NCBI GenBank assembly: GCA_039000515.1
Contig: JBCFYV010000100.1
Span: forward strand, 56,481,433-56,545,432
Length of the DNA: 64,000 bases
Source: Timema cristinae
Lineage: Eukaryota; Arthropoda; Insecta; Phasmatodea; Timematidae
Direction of reading: 5' to 3'
Of this stretch, positions 46,481 through 61,316 are shown piece by piece; positions within the stretch are counted from its first letter, which is position 1, and each line of letters starts with the position of its first letter. The position numbers were made by a program, and so were the translations under genes. The notes below the pieces were generated by a model. That model was not told where the DNA came from. It saw only the letters and a list, made by a program, of their open reading frames with translations, and did not search any database.

Positions 46481-49185
46481 TCCTTTCCGCTGTGAAAAGC
46501 CTTTGATGACCAGTCTGGCTTTGTATTTATCAATCGATCCATCGGCGTTGGTTTTGATCCGGTAGACCCATTTATTCGAGATTGCTCTTTTTCCTGGGGT
46601 AGATCAACCAGTTCCCAAGTCTTGTTCTCTTCAAGAGCTTTCATCTCACGACTCATAGCTTCTTTCCAACGATCTTGCTGATCCGATCGCATGGCTTCTT
46701 TGTAGGATCCAGGTTCCTGAAGAGGGCTAGAGAGAAGCATCACGAAGTCCTGATATTTCTCTGGAGGTTTGAGCGACGAACGATTACGAAGGCGCTTGAC
46801 GATGGCTTCTTCATCTGGACTTGGAGCACTATCTGGAACTTGTTCATCTAGACCTTCTTCTTCATCAACAGTACTCATATCCCAGAATTCATCATCATTT
46901 TCTTCGCTTTGCGTTTTGTCATCATCTTCTTGACTTTCTTCAGAAGTTGAATCCACTGGTTCAGCAGCAGAGTCGAGACTTTCCGGAAGATAGTTGTCGA
47001 TTTTATGCTCTAGCACCTTTTCCTCGAAGATGACATCTCTTGATCTGATGAGTCTTCCTTCCTCTTCACAGAAGATCCTGTAGCCGTCGTCTTTGTCGTA
47101 TCCGATGAGAATTCCTTTGATTGCTTTTGGATCCATCTTCTTCCTTTGTTGTTTTGGAATGTGTGGATAGCAGGTAGATCCGATCACCCGAAGATGTTTC
47201 AGACCTGGTTTACTGCCATGCCACAACTCGTAGGGAGATTTTCCATCAACTCGGGAAGGTCCTGTCCTGTTGAGAACATAGGCTGCTGTGTTGATCATCT
47301 CGGCCCAAAGCATCTGAGGCAGCTTTCCATGAGCATACATCATTGCTCGAGCAGTTTCAACCACGGTGCGGTTCTCTCTTTCACTGGAGCCATTCTGCTC
47401 TGGAGTGTAGGGCATCGTAATGCGTTGAACAATTCCTTCCTTTTGTAGGATTTTTCTGACATGCTTGTTGTCGAATTCCTTGCCACCGTCGCTTAGCAGC
47501 TCTTTGATGTTGTGTCCAAGAGTCTTGACTTCCGCAACGAATTGAGCCAACTTCTCTGCAACTTCGGACTTCTCTTTCAAAAAGTAGATGGTCCTGAACT
47601 TTGTGTAGTCATCCTTGAAGAGGACGAAGTACAAGTATCCTGACATGGACTCTTTGAATGGACCGCAAACATCTGTGTGGATCCGCTCTCCCGGTTCCGT
47701 TGTCTTAGACCTCGTACCGAAAGGCAGACGATGAGCTTTGCCATAGACGCAGCCTTCACAAAGTTCACTGTCCAAGTTGACATGAATTCCCAGCTTGTCC
47801 AGAAGGGATTTCACGTGTCGCTTGTTCTGATGTCCGAATCGTTCATGGTAAAGTTGGAGAAGATTGTTTGCTTCTGTTGCGTTGACTTCATTGGATGGAA
47901 TGTCGTTCACGTTCTTCACGTTCAGCCTGTAGAGTCCACCAAACCGCTCACGAACTCCAGTCAGTTTCACTTCGCCGTTGACGATGAAGTTGCAAACCTC
48001 TGGAGACGAGATGAACCTGCTTTCCTTGTTCTTATCCTGCGCTGCAAGGACTGAGAATAGATTTCTCTGGATCCCGGGAACACACCATACATCAGCCAAC
48101 GTGAGCTTGTGCATCTTGCCGTTGACTTCTGCTTCGATGTCAATGTCGCCTTTACCAATAGCCGCAACCTTCACGCCATTCGCTGTGATCACTGTGTGGT
48201 TTGTAGAAAAAGACTCGAACGTCCTAAAAATATTTTTGTTATTAGAAACATGACTTGTTGCTCCATTATCTACATACCAGAACTTGGAGTTGCACTCCAA
48301 GTTCATCACAGTCGAGGCTACCGTAGTCAGGATCATATTTGCACCCTTTTCCGGATTTTCCGAGTTGCTGGCTTTGTTGCCAAGTGCTTCATCCGCGATT
48401 CGCTTCCTGCATACCTTTGCTAGGTGATTTTTCTTCTTGCAGTAGGTGCAAAATTTCTTTTTGTCACCCTTTTGCTGATTCTTGTGCGAGTTGTTTGGCT
48501 GCTTTGACGAATTAACATAGAGGGCTTCTTGTTGAGATGACTCTTGTTTGCCTTTCAGTGCATTCTCGTAGGCACACAGCTGGTTCGTCAAATTGTCGAT
48601 TGTCCTGTCAGCTTTTGACATCAGCATCCAGCTCGACTTGAATGAAAAGTAATCTTCAGGCAACGTACCTAAAATTTTACAGATCATAAATAAATCTGGC
48701 AAATTTGAGGTTAGCTCGGCGTCGTTACTCATTTCCTGCTTTAGTTCGCTCCACAAATTCTTTAATTTTGAGACATGCGTAGCGATATCATCTTCAACGG
48801 CTTTTTCATAACTAAAGAACTTAAGGCATAAATTGTAAACCTTGTCTTCGGAGACGCCGTCGAAGAGTTTGTGCAGTTCGAGCCACACCTCCCGGGCTGA
48901 CTTGAGACGCATTATTTTCTGAAGTGTCTCTTCCGTCATATTTGCGGTTAAAACGATCAACGCATGGCTGTCTGCCTTATTAAAAGCGTCGAGCGATGTC
49001 TGGTACTCCGCTCTTTGTGCCGCGGTCGCTTCATCAGACAACGCCCTTGGTTTGACTAACCTGCCTTCAATTACGTCTGTCGCTCCGGGGATACCTCGTA
49101 AACAAATGCTCAGTTTGTATCGCCATGTATTCCAGTTTCCTTTTCCTTCCAGAAGTCCAACGTTGATAATCTTCGTCGAGTCCAT
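46432..49185 (-). CDS. gag-pol: copia gag-protease-integrase frame (frame broken before RT)
   Basis: 917 codons from an ATG at 49185. Gag (UBN2-like) occupies about 1-240. A CX2CX4HX4C knuckle lies at Cys 246, Cys 249, His 254, Cys 259. The protease has VDNGATSH (Asp 306). The integrase zinc site is His 447, His 452, Cys 476, Cys 479. The integrase triad is Asp 505, Asp 566, Glu 602 (DD35E). An acidic linker follows at about 725-790. Homology leaves this frame after the WELVDLPQEK region. The break coincides with a five-base homopolymer (T run on the plus strand, 46588-46592), so the last ~50 residues are out-of-frame translation. Confidence 0.93.
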   Translation of the reverse strand: MDSTKIINVGLLEGKGNWNTWRYKLSICLRGIPGATDVIEGRLVKPRALSDEATAAQRAEYQTSLDAFNKADSHALIVLTANMTEETLQKIMRLKSAREVWLELHKLFDGVSEDKVYNLCLKFFSYEKAVEDDIATHVSKLKNLWSELKQEMSNDAELTSNLPDLFMICKILGTLPEDYFSFKSSWMLMSKADRTIDNLTNQLCAYENALKGKQESSQQEALYVNSSKQPNNSHKNQQKGDKKKFCTYCKKKNHLAKVCRKRIADEALGNKASNSENPEKGANMILTTVASTVMNLECNSKFWYVDNGATSHVSNNKNIFRTFESFSTNHTVITANGVKVAAIGKGDIDIEAEVNGKMHKLTLADVWCVPGIQRNLFSVLAAQDKNKESRFISSPEVCNFIVNGEVKLTGVRERFGGLYRLNVKNVNDIPSNEVNATEANNLLQLYHERFGHQNKRHVKSLLDKLGIHVNLDSELCEGCVYGKAHRLPFGTRSKTTEPGERIHTDVCGPFKESMSGYLYFVLFKDDYTKFRTIYFLKEKSEVAEKLAQFVAEVKTLGHNIKELLSDGGKEFDNKHVRKILQKEGIVQRITMPYTPEQNGSSERENRTVVETARAMMYAHGKLPQMLWAEMINTAAYVLNRTGPSRVDGKSPYELWHGSKPGLKHLRVIGSTCYPHIPKQQRKKMDPKAIKGILIGYDKDDGYRIFCEEEGRLIRSRDVIFEEKVLEHKIDNYLPESLDSAAEPVDSTSEESQEDDDKTQSEENDDEFWDMSTVDEEEGLDEQVPDSAPSPDEEAIVKRLRNRSSLKPPEKYQDFVMLLSSPLQEPGSYKEAMRSDQQDRWKEAMSREMKALEENKTWELVDLPQEKEQSRINGSTGSKPTPMDRLINTKPDWSSKAFHSGKEWTTIKPSVQLQEHQL

Positions 49186-49301
49186 TGTGAGCGTGGCGGC
49201 GTCGTCCTAACCTCAAAATGTCTCGTCGGATTTTCTCCAAAAATATCGCACCAAGTTAATTTATTTTAACAAAATCAATCACGCACTAATGTCGTTACGT
49301 G

Positions 49302-49316
49302 CCTGGGCCCATAACC
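49302..49316 (-). promoter_or_regulatory. copia primer-binding site (half-tRNA, initiator Met)
   Basis: The minus strand reads GGTTATGGGCCCAGG directly after the 5' LTR. It is complementary to the anticodon stem-loop of initiator tRNA-Met (CTGGGCCCATAACC), the internal-priming arrangement known for Drosophila copia. Confidence 0.85.
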
Positions 49317-49553
49317 TGTTGGTTTTTGCAATAAAAAGGCACTTTTGGTTTCACAATTATTAGAGTTTATTCAAAACGTTGTTTAGCGATAGGAAGCGAT
49401 ACATTTTTACTTATTTAGTGCGTATGGTTGTTTACTTACAGTTGCCTTAGGGATTTTGATTTAACCATTGTTGGGGTGCTGCGTTAGCAAAGGATGAGAG
49501 ATAAAAATTAAAAGTTATCAAATAATATAAAAAGATGTTAAAATACATCAACA
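49317..49553 (-). repeat. 5' LTR of the copia element
   Basis: 237 bp, identical by eye to the other LTR. Followed by GTTTT. Confidence 0.95.
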
Positions 49554-50120
49554 GTTTTAGCAGTAAGCGTGGTTTTCCAACATACAATAATATTTTATCT
49601 TTCAATATGGAAATGTGTAGACATTCTTATGTAGTAATTAAAATTTTTTCTCTATATAGGTATCTTAAGATCATGATAAAATATTGCAAACAATCCGTTA
49701 GTATTGCACCTTTGTAACTTAGATAGAATGCACTTAGAATTTCTTCTTTCTCCTGTTTCGGTGTTTTCTTGTAAATAATCAAAATGCTACTAGTATTTTT
49801 CAACTTTGATAACTTCAGTTTTTAATATTGTATACATTAATACGGGAACATTAAATATAACATTCTATAAATACCTAAATATACATTTCAGGTCTTACAA
49901 TATAATATTTAAAAATTAAAAAGTTTATAGATACACACATCATGAACATTTAAAGTTTATTTATAATATCAACAATAATTTAAAAATTTTAAGAACCAAT
50001 GAAATCAAACATCCATTGAATAATAAAATAATCTAATATCCTATTGGAATATTATTGTATCTCGAAACTACAAATACACTCTTATTATTATATTCATCTG
50101 TGCTTAAACTAATTGTTCAC
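49554..50120. other. RpL30 upstream region
   Basis: AT-rich; no coding or repeat feature recognised. Confidence 0.4.
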
Positions 50121-50124
50121 TTAC

Positions 50125-50186
50125 ATCCGTTTCCTTCTAAGATATATTGGTTCACTGGCTTCTTTTGGTGATAGGCTCTCAATCGG
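50125..50186 (+). promoter_or_regulatory. RpL30 start region and 5' UTR exon
   Basis: Pyrimidine-rich words CCGTTTCCTTCT and GGCTTCTTTTGG precede a donor (AATCGG then GTAAGT at 50187). The intron ends TTTGTTACAG at 50288. Ribosomal protein mRNAs start in such TOP tracts; the exact start is inferred. Confidence 0.5.
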
Positions 50187-50311
50187 GTAAGTTATTGGCA
50201 TTAAGCAATCTTGTCTAATACAAGTTTAATTACTAGTTAGATATTTTAGTTACATTAATACTAATACTAAATTATATATTTGTTACAGATTTCCTCGATT
50301 AAATCTTCAAA

Positions 50312-54169
<3,858 letters not shown>

Positions 54170-54529
54170 TTTATGTACAACTTGTGAAATAAATATTATA
54201 TTATTTTATATTTTCTACTTGTGACTTGATTCCTTTCTACTTTTTATGGATACCTAATGTGATATTTAATTAAATTACAATTATTTACATGCATGGTTTA
54301 ATATCAAACCACTTAAAGGGTCACCTATAAACTAGGTAATACTTTTTTCTTACCCTATTGATCCCTGGCCCAGAATCAAAGTAAACATTTATGATTGATT
54401 AAATAGCTAAGTTATTTGTTAAATGGTTATGGCTGAATCTAAATATATTCATTTAAATGAAAACTGATACCGGGACACGTCCGTCACAGACTCTGCCTTA
54501 AAATAAGATGGAGTAAGACCTTTGTATGG

Positions 54530-54612
54530 GACAATTCCTGGATAGTTCAGTGGTTAGACTGGCATACTAATCCCAAGGTCCCTGGTTTGATTCTTATGTC
54601 CAGGTTTCATTT
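54530..54612 (+). repeat. SINE-C copy
   Basis: CCTGGATAGTTCAGTGGTTA and GGTCCCTGGTTTGATTCTTA. Duplicated at 57465-57548. Confidence 0.65.
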
Positions 54613-54774
54613 AAACAAAAGTAAACATTTAGTCTGACCTTTCAACCTGTGCATTTTTTTTCACATCAAGAGTGAATGTCCTTCCATACAGAAGCTTCTG
54701 TGACTTGTAATGATTTAATACTACTACGAATCAAAAGTTTTAACATTGGAAACATGAAGATTATTAAAACACTT

Positions 54775-54865
54775 TGATGGCCTTATGGTTTAAGGTGTTA
54801 ACAATCACTAGATTAAGACTGCTGAAATATAAGGTTTAATCTGTCTGGTGTAGAGGGTAGAGAAA
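54775..54865 (+). repeat. SINE-A head remnant
   Basis: TTTGATGGCCTTATGGTTTA, then AAGGTTTAATCTGTCTGGTG, a decayed head. Duplicated at 57710-57805. Confidence 0.5.
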
Positions 54866-55796
54866 GCTCACGCCTCCACCCTTTTTAAAAGTATTTAATG
54901 GATGACCCCTAGTTAGTGGAATCTGAAATGTTATGGGAGATTTTAATTTCGTCAACTTTTTTCTATCCATTTAGAAACGGCCATTACCATTTTGTGTAGA
55001 GCTATAAATTGTCTGTAATAAACTAAACTATCCAGTCAAATTTAGGGGGGGGTGCAAAACTTCCGAATTCACTTTGAATATTCTATTTGCTGTGACAATT
55101 TTGAAAGTAAAATTTCAGATTCAAAAATTGTGAAGCTTTGCCATAAAAAAAAAAAAATCACAAATTATTCTCAAAATAAAAATCCAAAATGATTAAATTT
55201 TCTGACTTAATTATATATCATTTTAAGATGAAATATATTATTTTATAAATTATATTTAATACCTAAATTCTTATAACTAAAAGTTGTATATTTTTTAATT
55301 TTTTTTTAAAATATTCAAACTTCGATTCAAAATTGGACTTGATAAAATTAGGATCTAAATGTGTCATTTTATGCCACTATGCTTGACATATTCAACAAGT
55401 GTTGATATCACCATAGGAAGAAAATTATACTCTAGGTTTGTATTGGAGCAATATTAGATTTTGACAAAAAAATAATTGTGCTGCAAGAACTACAAAAACA
55501 CCCCATCTTTTCCCGTGTTCAAGCAGTTACGTTTTTCAACATTTATTAAATTTTCTTTCCAAATAAATACTTCATAATAACTGACATTCTTTTGTTCTTG
55601 AAAGGTGTCCGATATAAAAAATTTCTTTGTATAACATATTCGTTCACATGACAAGTCATATTGTTTCAACCACAGTCCAATTTTCATATAAAAACCTTTT
55701 AGAAAATAAAAAGCTATTTTCAATCAACATTGATAATGTCTACCAAATGGGATGGCTGCAAATACATGGATATGTGAAAACCTTTCTAACATCCAC

Positions 55797-55819
55797 TTAA
55801 GTGGTTTAATGCTCTAAGG
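55797..55819 (+). repeat. SINE-A head, interrupted by a hAT MITE
   Basis: CACTTAAGTGGTTTAATGCT then CTAAGG. It resumes at 56593 with TCTCACTCTCGCAATAAAC. Confidence 0.65.
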
Positions 55820-56372
55820 TAGGGCTATACAATTGGCGGCCTGCGGGCCACGTTCGACTCGCCAATCTCTGTGGATTGAAAGTCCTGACTATTGTATCAC
55901 TGGAGATGTGTCGTACAGTTCAGACAGTATGTAGAGGTGCTTGACCTTGAACGGCCAGTCTCTTATCAGTGGTGGGGGAAGTTAAAAGCCCAGTGTTACT
56001 CGGTCCTTGGCACCACCAACATCGCGTGTTTACAAGCTCACCCTCCAGTGGTGTGCGTCCCTCACTTTCGACCCTGTACCTCTCCTTTCAAGCGCCATCA
56101 CATAATATCGGCTTGCTTTTGACCTTGAACAGTGCAGGCGGCTGAGAAGTGACTCGCACCTCTTCTCCCCTTCACCCAACAGCAGCCGATGTCTCGACAG
56201 TGGATTATTGTTTGTGTGCTATTTATAGTAATAGCAGAGTGCTTCGCTTTTAATTAGTCTTATTGTAAGTTTTCTAGAATGGCACTTTTTACTTTTGAGA
56301 AGTAATAAAAGGATGATGAAAATTGTCAATTTAATGCCAAGTGGACTAATAAGTAGCTATTTATATTGTCAA

Positions 56373-56414
<42 letters not shown>

Positions 56415-56584
56415 AATTACGATTCACTCATCCCCCCCCCCCCCCCCCCCCCTCCTGTTTAACTAAAAGGAAGTATAATTTAATAACATTCCAAATTACT
56501 GCCAGATTAAATTTAATGTTTGACCCACCAAATATTATGATTTTTTTGGAGTGGCCCGCTTGGACCACTAATTGATTAGCCCTG
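55820..56584. mobile_element. hAT-type MITE inserted in a SINE
   Basis: Left TIR TAGGGCTATACAATTGGCGG and inverted right TIR CAGGGCTAATCAATTAGTGG continue into GCGGGCCAC. The 8-bp target duplication is CTCTAAGG / GTCTAAGG (7 of 8). TIR style and 8-bp duplication point to hAT. The 76-codon frame inside (55892-56122) shows no transposase motif. This copy carries an (AT)n run (56385-56410) and a poly-C run of about 22 (56431-56452). Confidence 0.75.
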
Positions 56585-56592
56585 GTCTAAGG

Positions 56593-56800
56593 TCTCACTC
56601 TCGCAATAAACTGGATTGAGGAGATCGAGATTAAAACCCTGGTCTGGTGGTTTTTCCTTAATGGTTTTCCACTCTCCTTTAAGGCAATTACAGGTATAAT
56701 TCCTCTTGATTAAACTTTTATCCATACCTAACACATTAACGTAATCAGTTCATATGTGTTTAACTTAAACAAGTATTGAAACACAGTGAGAAAAAAAAAC
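56593..56800 (+). repeat. SINE-A 3' part after the hAT MITE
   Basis: AGGAGATCGAGATTAAAACC, GGTGGTTTTTCCTTAATGGT, and a tail eroded to GAAACACAGTGAGAAAAAAA. Confidence 0.65.
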
Positions 56801-56811
56801 TTCTGTCAGAT

Positions 56812-57031
56812 AAGTTTCTATAGTTGTGTAAGAGACCTGCTATGGAGAGTTGTTCTATAGGTGTGTAAGAGACCTGCTATGGAGAGTTGTTCTATAGGTG
56901 TGTAAGAGACCTGCTACGGAGAGTTGTTCTATAGGTGTGTAAGAGACCTGCTATGGAGAGTTGTTCTATAGGTGTGTAAGAGACCTGCTATGGAGAGTTG
57001 TTCTATAGGTGTGTGAGAGACCTGCTATGGA
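56812..57031 (+). repeat. 37-bp tandem array, copy in duplication 1
   Basis: About six units of GTGTAAGAGACCTGCTATGG plus AGAGTTGTTCTATAG. The array ends mid-unit where the second duplication copy begins. Confidence 0.93.
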
Positions 57032-57106
57032 GTGTGCACACTATCGATAACAGACCCAGGGTACTCTGACATTATCCGCTCTATGCCCACTGGAGACATC
57101 CAGTAA
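57032..57106 (+). pseudogene. RpL30: Headless duplicate of the RpL30 last exon
   Basis: Encodes the last 24 residues, [18 protein letters not shown] and the usual end, with one substitution relative to the functional exon (Asp to Tyr after DPG) and the same stop and 3' flank including AATAAA. No acceptor or upstream exon precedes it, since the 37-bp array abuts it, so it cannot encode L30 by itself. Confidence 0.9.
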
Positions 57107-58774
57107 TTTATGTACAACTTGTGAAATAAATATTATATTATTTTATATTTTCTACTTGTGACTTGATTCCTTTCTACTTTTTATGGATACCTAATGTGAT
57201 ATTTAATTAAATTACAATTATTTACATGCATGGTTTAATATCAAACCACTTAAAGGGTCACCCATAAACTAGGTAATACTTTTTTCTTACCCTATTGATC
57301 CCTGGCCCAGAATCAAAGTAAACATTTATGATTAAATAGCTAAGTTATTTGTTAAATGGTTATGGCTGAATCCAAATATATTCATTTAAATGAAAACTGA
57401 TACCGGGACACGTCCGTCACAGACTCTGCTTTAAAATAAGAATGGAGTAAGACCTTTGTATGGGACGATTCCTGGATAGTTCAGTGGTTAGACTGGCATA
57501 CTAATCCCAAGGTCCCTGGTTTGATTCCTATGTCCAGGTTTCATTTAAACAAAAGTAAACATTTAGTCTGACCCTTTCAACCTGTGCATTTTTTTTCACA
57601 TCAAGAGTGAATGTCCTTCCATACAGAAGCTTCTGTGACTTGTAATGATTTAATACTACTATGAATCAAAAGTTTTAACATTGGAAACATGAAGATTATT
57701 AAAACACTTTGATGGCCTTATGGTTTAAGGTGTTAACAATCACTAGATTAAGACTGCTGAAATATAAGGGTTTAAATCTGTCTGGTGTAGAGGGTAGAGA
57801 AAGCTCACGCCTCCACCCTTTTTAAAAGTAGTTAATGGATGACCCCTAATTACGTGGAATCTGAAATGTTATGGGGAGATTTTAATTTCGTCAACTTTTT
57901 TCTATCCACTTAGAAACGGCCATTACCATTTTGTGTAGAGCTATAAATTGTCGGTAATAAACTAAACTATCCAGTCAAATTTAGGGGGGGTGCAAAACTT
58001 CCGAATTCACTTTGAATATTCTATTTGCTGTGACAATTTTGAAAGTAAAATTTCAGATTCAACAAATTGTGAAGCTTTGCCATAAAAAAAATAAATCACA
58101 AATTAGTATTCTCAAAATAAAAATCCAAAATGATTAAATTTTCTGACTTAATTATATATCATTTTAAGATGAAATATATTATTTTATAAATTATATTTAA
58201 TACCTAAATTCTTATAACTAAAAGTTGTATATTTTTATCATTTTTTTTAAATATTCAAACTTCGATTCAAAATTGGACTTGATAAAATTAGGATCTAAAT
58301 GTGTCATTTTATGCCACTATGCTTGACATATTCAACAAGTGTTGATATCACCATAGGAAGAAAATTATACTCTAGGTTTGTATTGGAGCAATATTAGATT
58401 TTGACAAAAAAATAATTGTGCTGCAAGAACTACAAAAACACCCCATCTTTTCCCGTGTTCAAGCAGTTACGTTTTTCAACATTTATTAAATTTTCTTTCC
58501 AAATAAATACTTCATAATAACTGACATTCTTTTGTTCTTGAAAGGTGTTCGATATAAAGAAATTTCATTGTATAGACATTCGTTCACATGACAAGTCATA
58601 GTGTTTCAACCACAGTCCAATTTTCATATAAAAACCTTTTAGAAAATAAAAAGCTATTTTCAATCAACATTGATAATGTCTACCAAATGGGATGGCTGCA
58701 AATCACATGACTCAAAACACATGGATATGTGAAAACCTTTCTAACATCCACTTAAGTGGTTTAATGCTCTAAGG

Positions 58775-59500
58775 TAGGGCTATACAATTGGCGGCCTGCG
58801 GGCCACGTTCGACTCGTCAATCTATGTGGATTGAAAGTCCTGACTATTGTATCACTGGAGATGTGTCGTACAGTTCAGACAGTATGTAGAGGTGCTTGAC
58901 CTTGAACGGCCAGTCTCTTATCAGTGGTGGGGGAAGTTGAAAGCCCAGTGTTACTCGGTCCTTGGCACCACCAACATCGCGTGTCTACAAGCTCACCCTC
59001 CAGTGGTGTGCGTCCCTCACTTTCGACCCTGTACCTCTCCCTTCAAGCGCCATCACATAATATCGGCTTGCTTTTGACCTTGAACAGTGCAGGAGGCTGA
59101 GAAGTGACTCGCACCTCTTCTCCCCTTCACCCAACAGCAGCCGATGTCTCGACAGTGGATTATTGTTTGTGTGCTATTTATAGTAATAGCAGAGTGCTTC
59201 GCTTTTAATTAGTCTTATTGTAAGTTTTCTAGAATGGCACTTTTTACTTTTGAGTAGTAATAAAAGGATGATGAAAATTGTCAATTTAATGCCGAGTGGA
59301 CTAATAAGTAGCTATTTATATTGTCAAACACATATATCTCAAATTACGATTCACTCATCCTCTCGCCCCTCCGTTAAACTAAAAGGAAGTATAATTTAAT
59401 AACATTCCAAATTACTGCCAGATTAAATTTAATGTGTGACCCACCAAATATTATGATTTTTTTGGAGTGGCCCGCTTGGACCACTAAATGATTAGCCCTG
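58775..59500. mobile_element. hAT-type MITE, duplicate copy
   Basis: Same TIRs and flanking CTCTAAGG / GTCTAAGG as 55820-56584. Lacks the long (AT)n and poly-C runs, so it is 39 bp shorter. Confidence 0.75.
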
Positions 59501-59734
59501 GTCTAAGGTATCACTCTCGCAATAAACTGGATTGAGGAGATCCAGGTTAAAACCCTGGTCTGGTGGTTTTTCCTTAATGGTTTTCACTCTCCTTTAAGGC
59601 AATTACAGGTATAATTCCTCTTGATTAAACTTTTATCCATACCTAACACATTAACGTAATCAGTTCATATGTGTTTAACTCAAACAAGTATTGAAACACA
59701 GTGAGAAAAAAAAACTTCTGTCAGATAAGGTTCT

Positions 59735-59950
59735 ATAGTTGTGTAGAGACCTGCTATGGAGAGTTGTTCTATAGGTGTGTAAGAGACCTGCTATGGAGAG
59801 TTGTTTCTATAGGTGTGTAAGAGACCTGCTATGGAGAGTTGTTCTATAGGTGTGTGAGACACTTGCTATGGAGAGTTTGTTCTATAGGTGTGTAAGAGAC
59901 CTGCTATGGAGAGTTGTTCTATAGGTGTGTAAGAGACCTGCTATGGAGAA
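59735..59950 (+). repeat. 37-bp tandem array, copy in duplication 2
   Basis: About six units, some with single-base indels, followed by the unique LINE-associated sequence that copy 1 lacks. Confidence 0.92.
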
Positions 59951-60180
59951 TAGAAGGGTCCTTGAAGTGTAAGGAAGTTTTGTACAGACTGTACTTTGTA
60001 CCCTTTGTCACACACACAGCATAAACATGGACAGTGGAGGACAATGCAAATTAAGTTTGTGAGGAGCATGTTAGCTGTCACAAGGAGAAACAAGGGGATA
60101 GTAGAGAGATATAAGCAGATAACAAAGAGTGTGCATGTGAGAGGAGAAGAATGGTAGAAGGGGAGGAAAATGGTAGGAAT
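59951..60180 (+). repeat. LINE 3' segment next to the 37-bp array
   Basis: GGTCCTTGAAGTGTAAGGAA, GTTAGCTGTCACAAGGAGAA and GATAGTAGAGAGATATAAGC match the inverted sequence between the two arrays at 20830-20985. Confidence 0.7.
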
Positions 60181-60361
60181 TTACTAAACTGACCCAGTTA
60201 CACAAGCTAGGGAACAGCTCATGATGAGATATAGGTTATTATGAAAGTTGAACTTTTAAAGACATGTTTAAAATAATCTTTCAGTCAAATTAATCAACAG
60301 AATAATATTTTTTAATATTCATCTTTTGTCACCTGAATAAAACATATGTAAAAAGATGTGT

Positions 60362-61125
60362 GTCTCCCTGGCCACCCGACTTTTAGCCACCCGGTTTTTG
60401 AAAACGCCCGTCGTTTGTGCTACGTTTGTGCTGGTTAGTGCCCGATTTTCATCGTTAGTGCTGTAAATTTACAGAAATTATTCACGATTCTTTATGGGTG
60501 GCTAGGGAGATATCTCCCTGGCCACCCACTATAAGAAATAATAGAGATAATCAATTTTTGAAAACGCCCATCGTTTGTGCTACGTTAGTGCTGGTTAGTG
60601 CCCGATTTTCATCGTTAGTGCTGTAAATTTACAGAAATTATTCACGATTCTTTATGGGTGGCTAGGGAGATATCTCCCTGGCCACCCACTATAAGAAATA
60701 ATAGAGATAATCAATTTTCGAAAACGCCCATCGTTTGTGCTACGTTAGTGCTGGTTAGTGCCCGATTTTCATCGTTAGTGCTGTAAATTTACAGAAATTA
60801 TTCACGATTCTTTATGGGTGGCTAGGGAGATATCTCCCTGGCCACCCACTATAAGAAATAATAGAGATAATCAATTTTTGAAAACGCCCATCGTTTGTGC
60901 TACGTTAGTGCTGGTTAGTGCCCGATTTTCATCGTTAGTGCTGTAAATTTACAGAAATTATTCACGATTCTTTATGGGTGGCTAGGGAGATATCTCCCTG
61001 GCTACCCAGTATAAGCAATAATAGAGATAACCTTTTTTTGAAACCGCGCATCGTTTGTACTACGTTAGTGCTGGTTTGTGCTCGCTTGTGATCAATTTTT
61101 ATCAACTTAAATACATAATATCTTT
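60362..61125 (+). repeat. 160-bp array of TIR elements separated by TA
   Basis: TCTCCCTGGCCACCC starts units at 60362, 60513, 60673, 60833 and 60993. Units two to four are 158 bp, each ending GGGTGGCTAGGGAGA, with TA between neighbours, so every junction is a palindrome. The first unit is diverged near its start and the last lacks a right end. Inside each unit GTTAGTGCT recurs three to four times. There is no coding capacity. Confidence 0.92.
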
Positions 61126-61167
61126 TCCATATTTTATGCATTAACTTATAATTATATTAATTTATTA

Positions 61168-61316
61168 TTACTAGCACTGCGTCTTACTACCCGTTCGGGT
61201 TATACGCACTTACGCTTATCTGTAATGATAGGGTGATTGTGAGACTTAATGGAGGACCTACAGTTTATGGTGGAATCCGAACCATGGTGGAGGCCTGGCA
61301 TTCCCCACATTCACAA
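61168..61316 (-). repeat. SINE-B, 3' half
   Basis: GCACTGCGTCTTACTACCCG, TTCGGGTTATACGCACTTAC and GGAGGCCTGGCATTCCCCAC, minus orientation; head missing. Confidence 0.8.

Larger units (their letters stand above)
44945..49553 (-). mobile_element. Ty1/copia LTR retrotransposon, young
   Basis: 4609 bp, minus orientation. Two 237-bp LTRs identical by eye, flanked by the 5-bp target duplication GTTTT (44940-44944 and 49554-49558). Gag-pol order is knuckle, protease, integrase, RT, RNase H, which defines copia. A primer-binding site matches the initiator-Met tRNA anticodon arm, and a polypurine tract (AAGGGAGAG) is present. One reading-frame break near 46590 splits pol. Located between YTHDF and RpL30. 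Confidence 0.96.
57032..59950 (+). repeat. Tandem segmental duplication, copy 2
   Basis: Repeats RpL30 3' end, SINE-C, SINE-A head, the foldback-arm relic, the SINE-A/hAT nest and the 37-bp array in the same order as copy 1, with scattered substitutions and indels. Confidence 0.93.

Noticed and set aside
55892..56122. 76-codon ORF, also present at 58847-59077
   Set aside because: Inside a duplicated hAT MITE; no transposase or other motif. Its preservation follows from recent duplication.
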